A program made the position numbers and the translations under genes. From assembly GCA_031290375.1 (NCBI GenBank), contig JAITNR010000230.1:1-17044 (forward strand): 17,044 nt of DNA, written 5' to 3'. Origin of the DNA: Prevotellaceae bacterium. Its GTDB lineage: Bacteria > Bacteroidota > Bacteroidia > Bacteroidales > Paludibacteraceae. Below the pieces are notes generated by a model. That model was not told the origin of the DNA, did no database searches, and worked only from the letters and a program-made list of their open reading frames with translations. Below, piece by piece: positions 14,059-17,044 of this stretch. Position 1 is the stretch's first letter. Each line of letters starts with the position of its first letter.

Positions 14059-16815
14059 ATGAATAGATTTTTTTTAATTAATTGCCTATGCTTGTTTTGC
14101 GGTTTTTTACAGGCGCAAAGCATTGGCTATAGCGTTGAATCGGAAAAAACTTATCCTAACAACACTCGAATTTGTTATTTTGAAATTTCTGAAAAAATTT
14201 CGCATGAACAACAGGATTTTTTGCAACGCAAAGTGGAAAATCATCTAAAACTCAATCAATTGTCTTTTTTTAGTAATAGAGAACGTCTTGTTATGTTTAA
14301 TGCTGCTATGGACTTTACTGTTGACAGTGTTGTAAATTTTATTGAAAATACGCTTGCACAATACTCTGTACAGAGTATTGCAGACGAAGTCCACATGTCG
14401 CCAAGCAATGTTATTGCTACGCCTTGCGATAATATTATTCATATAGCAGGTTGTGGTACTGCAAATGCTAAAACGGCAACTTTTAGCGGTAGTGGTAGTT
14501 GGTCTAATGCAGGCTGCGGTCCTTTAACAACAGGACAGGAAAAAATATATTCATTTACGCCAAACACTACAGGAAGTTACAGTTTAGTTGTAACTTCTGC
14601 AAACGGTTATGTTGATTATTTTTGGAGTACATCGTGTTCGGCTTCGGGCTGGACTTGCATTAGTGCTTTGGCAAGTGGAGGATCTTATACAATAGGAAAT
14701 TTAACCGCCGGAACAACTTATTATTTTTTGCTTGATGCGGAAGGCACAACTTCAAGAACTCACAGTTTTTATATTAATTGTCTTAATGGTAATGGTAGCG
14801 GTTGCTCGGGCGTTTTAACACAACCAAGCGGCTGTACAGATGCAGAACCGTTTTGTACAAGCGACCAATATTGCTTTGCTGCCTCAACAGCTTTAAGTGC
14901 TTATGGCAGAATTGGCTGTTTGGTCACTACGCCCGGACCTGCGTGGTATTGGATGCAGATAGACCAACCCGGCAATTTACAAATATATATTGAACAAAAA
15001 GATGCTAATGGACGAGGGGTGGATGTTGATTTTATTGCTTGGGGACCATTTAATTCTCTTGCCGATGCGTGTGCGCAAAAACAAAATATATCCTGCTCTA
15101 GCAATCACAATCATACATTTCCATATCCTTACGGAAATATTGTAGATTGCTGTTTTTGTTCGCTTACATACGAAAATCTGCATATAAACAATGCTCAAAC
15201 AGGACAGGTTTATCTGCTTTTGCTTACAAATTATGATCACATACCAGCAAATATATCATTTTCAAAAACAGGTGGAACTGCTACTACCAACTGCGGTATT
15301 ATCACTCCGCCAGCAGACAACAACGGACCGCTTTGTGTAGGCGATTCGCTGCAATTGACGGCACAAACAAGCAATATAGGAGGCGCAATATACAGTTGGA
15401 CAGGACCAAACGGCTTTACTTCAAATCTGCAAAACCCTACAATAAACAATGTTACAACTGCAAACGCAGGTATTTATACGCTGATAGTTTCGACTACAAC
15501 AGAAACAGGCACAATAGAAACTACCGAAGTTGTGATAAATGTTCCATCAGATACAACATTTATTGATGATCAAATTTGTACAAACGTTTTGCCATACGTG
15601 CAAAACGGATTTAATGTTTCTACCGCCGGAGTTCATTACCTTAATCTTACAAACGTGAACGGCTGCGACAGCATTATTACATTAAATCTTACTGTAAATC
15701 AGATTTATAACGATACTGTTTTATGGACAATTTGCGCAGGAGACAGTTATTATTATACATGTGGCAATTGTCCCAATTTTGCCAATCTGCCTGCGGGCAA
15801 CTACTTTTTTACCGACACTTTGCAAACAATGAATAATTGCGACAGTGTAGTAACATTGAACTTAACAGTCAATCCGCTTTTCACAAAAACTATTGACAAA
15901 AGCATCTGTGCAACAAAGAGTTATGATTTTTACGGAACAATAATAACAAATGCAGGGACATACACAGATACAGTTGCAGGCATAGGGTGTGACACCATTG
16001 TTACACTGAACCTTTCTGTGATTGAGTGTACCTACGTTCAAATAGATCCTCCCGGCGAAATATGCGCTGATGACGATCTTATCTTATTGAGTTATAGCAT
16101 TTCAGATGGCAATTTGACTTGCTATTCAGTAACTTTTAACAGCACCGCAATTCAGGCAGGTTTTGTTAATATACCCTGTCAAAACCCTGCATCAAGCACG
16201 CACATCGAAGTTCTTATTCCGCCATTCCCAAGTCCGCAGTATGTCCGCCCCGATAATTACTCAATGACTATAGAGTTTGAACTTTTGGATGGTACAATTG
16301 AAAGTCGCACCTTTGATTTTACCGTTCTATATCCTTCATGGATAATGGAACAGGAATGGAATGATGTGGTAGCCCTGCAAAACAATCGCTACAACGGTGG
16401 TTACAGATTTTCATTCTATGAATGGTATCTTGACGACAGGCAACTTACAGGCGAAAACAACTCATTTATCTACATCAAAAACGGCGGCACTCTGGAAATG
16501 GGACACGAGTACCGAGCCTTGCTGACAAGAGAAGGCGAAAACAGCAAAATCTTTACCTGTCCGCTAATTCCACAGTGGCATACGGACGTAACCCTTTATC
16601 CCACAATAGTGGGAGCAGCAACGCGTTTTTCGATTGTCTCGAAAAATGCAGTAAAGGTTACGTTTTACACTGTTACTGGCATAAAACTCAGTGAATATCA
16701 ACTTATTGATGGTAAAGAAAATTCAATTTATGCGCCCTACGCTACAGGAGTGTATATCATTGTCTTTGAGAACAAAAACGGGATGACAGAGGCGGGGAAA
16801 ATTGTAGTGAAATAG
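14059..16815 (+). CDS. large modular surface/secreted protein, type IX secretion cargo
   Basis: The 918 residues start with a signal peptide (about 1-20, ending FLQAQ). The order after that is: an unrecognised N-terminal region (21-122); a pre-peptidase-C-like domain (about 125-241, IYSFTPNTTGSYSLVVTSA); a Cys-rich domain (about 250-405) with GPAWYWMQIDQPGNLQIYIEQ and the VDFIAWGPF motif found in Bacteroidota surface proteins; an Ig/PKD-like domain (about 416-497, YSWTGPNGFTSNLQNP); three short repeats ending GCDSIITLNLTV, NCDSVVTLNLTV and GCDTIVTLNLSV (about 498-656); an unrecognised region (657-830); and a C-terminal type-A sorting domain (about 834-918, DVTLYPTIVGAATRFSI, ending GKIVVK). 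It should be exported by T9SS and perhaps attached to the cell surface. No catalytic motif is visible, so adhesion is the best guess. Confidence 0.88.
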   Translation: MNRFFLINCLCLFCGFLQAQSIGYSVESEKTYPNNTRICYFEISEKISHEQQDFLQRKVENHLKLNQLSFFSNRERLVMFNAAMDFTVDSVVNFIENTLAQYSVQSIADEVHMSPSNVIATPCDNIIHIAGCGTANAKTATFSGSGSWSNAGCGPLTTGQEKIYSFTPNTTGSYSLVVTSANGYVDYFWSTSCSASGWTCISALASGGSYTIGNLTAGTTYYFLLDAEGTTSRTHSFYINCLNGNGSGCSGVLTQPSGCTDAEPFCTSDQYCFAASTALSAYGRIGCLVTTPGPAWYWMQIDQPGNLQIYIEQKDANGRGVDVDFIAWGPFNSLADACAQKQNISCSSNHNHTFPYPYGNIVDCCFCSLTYENLHINNAQTGQVYLLLLTNYDHIPANISFSKTGGTATTNCGIITPPADNNGPLCVGDSLQLTAQTSNIGGAIYSWTGPNGFTSNLQNPTINNVTTANAGIYTLIVSTTTETGTIETTEVVINVPSDTTFIDDQICTNVLPYVQNGFNVSTAGVHYLNLTNVNGCDSIITLNLTVNQIYNDTVLWTICAGDSYYYTCGNCPNFANLPAGNYFFTDTLQTMNNCDSVVTLNLTVNPLFTKTIDKSICATKSYDFYGTIITNAGTYTDTVAGIGCDTIVTLNLSVIECTYVQIDPPGEICADDDLILLSYSISDGNLTCYSVTFNSTAIQAGFVNIPCQNPASSTHIEVLIPPFPSPQYVRPDNYSMTIEFELLDGTIESRTFDFTVLYPSWIMEQEWNDVVALQNNRYNGGYRFSFYEWYLDDRQLTGENNSFIYIKNGGTLEMGHEYRALLTREGENSKIFTCPLIPQWHTDVTLYPTIVGAATRFSIVSKNAVKVTFYTVTGIKLSEYQLIDGKENSIYAPYATGVYIIVFENKNGMTEAGKIVVK
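14359..14380. other. perfect 22-bp palindrome inside the T9SS cargo gene
   Basis: The 11-base half CAATACTCTGT (14359-14369) is followed directly by its exact reverse complement, with no loop. It encodes residues around QYSVQSI of the cargo protein. An unspaced palindrome of this length is unlikely by chance and may bind a dimeric protein, or it may be coincidental in AT-rich coding sequence. Confidence 0.6.
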
Positions 16816-16907
16816 TATGTAGAGAAGGTAAAGTCCAAATCTTTTTTTGAGGTGCTATGAAAAATAGTTAGTCCCCATAAAAATAAATTATGAATACCCG
16901 TATAAGA

Positions 16908-17044
16908 CAGGGCAAACGCATCTTGATTTAACAAATTTTAAATACTAAAAATTTTCTTTTTCCGTTTGTATAATAAAAAGAGTAATGCAAACACCTGTTA
17001 GTTATTTTACAGAGTTGACCGACCCTCGTGTGGAGAGGAGTAAA
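16908..17044 (+). mobile_element. 5' end of an ISAs1-like insertion sequence (truncated by the window)
   Basis: CAGGGCAAACGCATCTTG from 16908 looks like a left terminal inverted repeat, 77 bases before the transposase ATG, a usual distance for ISAs1 elements. The right end lies outside the window, so neither the exact boundary nor a target duplication can be confirmed. The upstream flank, 16816-16907, is AT-rich without a gene. Confidence 0.45.
16985..17044 (+). CDS. ISAs1 family transposase, N-terminal fragment cut by the window edge
   Basis: The only 20 residues available read MQTPVSYFTELTDPRVERSK. The F-x-E-L-x-DPR-x-x-R pattern is the conserved opening of the ISAs1 (H-repeat-associated) transposase N-terminal domain, where the DPR motif comes within the first 20-25 residues. 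The catalytic DDE domain would lie beyond the window. The frame is open to the end. With so few residues the family call is probable, not certain. Confidence 0.6.
   Translation, partial: MQTPVSYFTELTDPRVERSK

Noticed and set aside
15549..16027. Three GCDSI-TLNLTV units as a DNA-level tandem repeat
   Set aside because: The repetition is only at protein level; the nucleotide sequences have diverged, so recent slippage or phase variation is not supported.
1..17044. CRISPR array, tRNA or rRNA, defence or retron-type system
   Set aside because: No regularly spaced repeats, cloverleaf sequences, reverse transcriptase, nuclease or toxin-antitoxin pair was seen on either strand.

Overview
The window looks like a chromosomal segment from an AT-rich member of the Bacteroidota, probably Bacteroidales-like. 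The evidence is: -7 boxes of the TAnnTTTG type with an upstream TTTG or TTG and no strong Shine-Dalgarno; Bacteroidota families (GlmM preceded by a DUF4827-like lipoprotein, paired OmpH/Skp genes, a UbiA-type prenyltransferase); and a large modular exported protein with GCDSI-TLNLTV repeats and a type IX secretion C-terminus. The genus cannot be read from the sequence.

Layout. Positions 1-809 are a gene graveyard: a truncated gene start, an internally deleted IS1595/ISXO2-like element with near-perfect terminal inverted repeats, a frameshifted ORF fragment and a strong hairpin. Next come katA (catalase) and cstA (carbon-starvation family transporter), both on the minus strand. A divergent intergenic region then leads to two plus-strand ompH/skp chaperone genes ending in a good intrinsic terminator. 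Converging on these is a minus-strand block which, in transcription order, holds a UbiA prenyltransferase, an ECF sigma factor, a one-TM protein with a periplasmic/beta-barrel C-terminal part, a lipoprotein of unknown function, a DUF4827-like lipoprotein and glmM. Divergent from ubiA on the plus strand are a lysophospholipid-type acyltransferase, an outer-membrane beta-barrel-like protein with a long leader, and a 918-residue T9SS cargo protein. The window ends inside the 5' end of an ISAs1-like transposase, so the segment is bounded by mobile-element material on both sides.

How the genes relate. Most of the window serves the cell envelope: peptidoglycan/LPS precursor supply (GlmM), outer-membrane protein chaperones (OmpH pair), lipid modification (UbiA, acyltransferase), surface lipoproteins and T9SS cargo. 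The most system-like unit is the ECF sigma / TM-barrel / lipoprotein set. The middle protein has a cytosolic N-terminus that could act as an anti-sigma segment, which would make this a self-contained envelope-sensing circuit. That is inference. Two copies of a GTCATTGC-type dispersed repeat flank the DUF4827-glmM pair. I found no CRISPR array, tRNA or rRNA, and no defence system.
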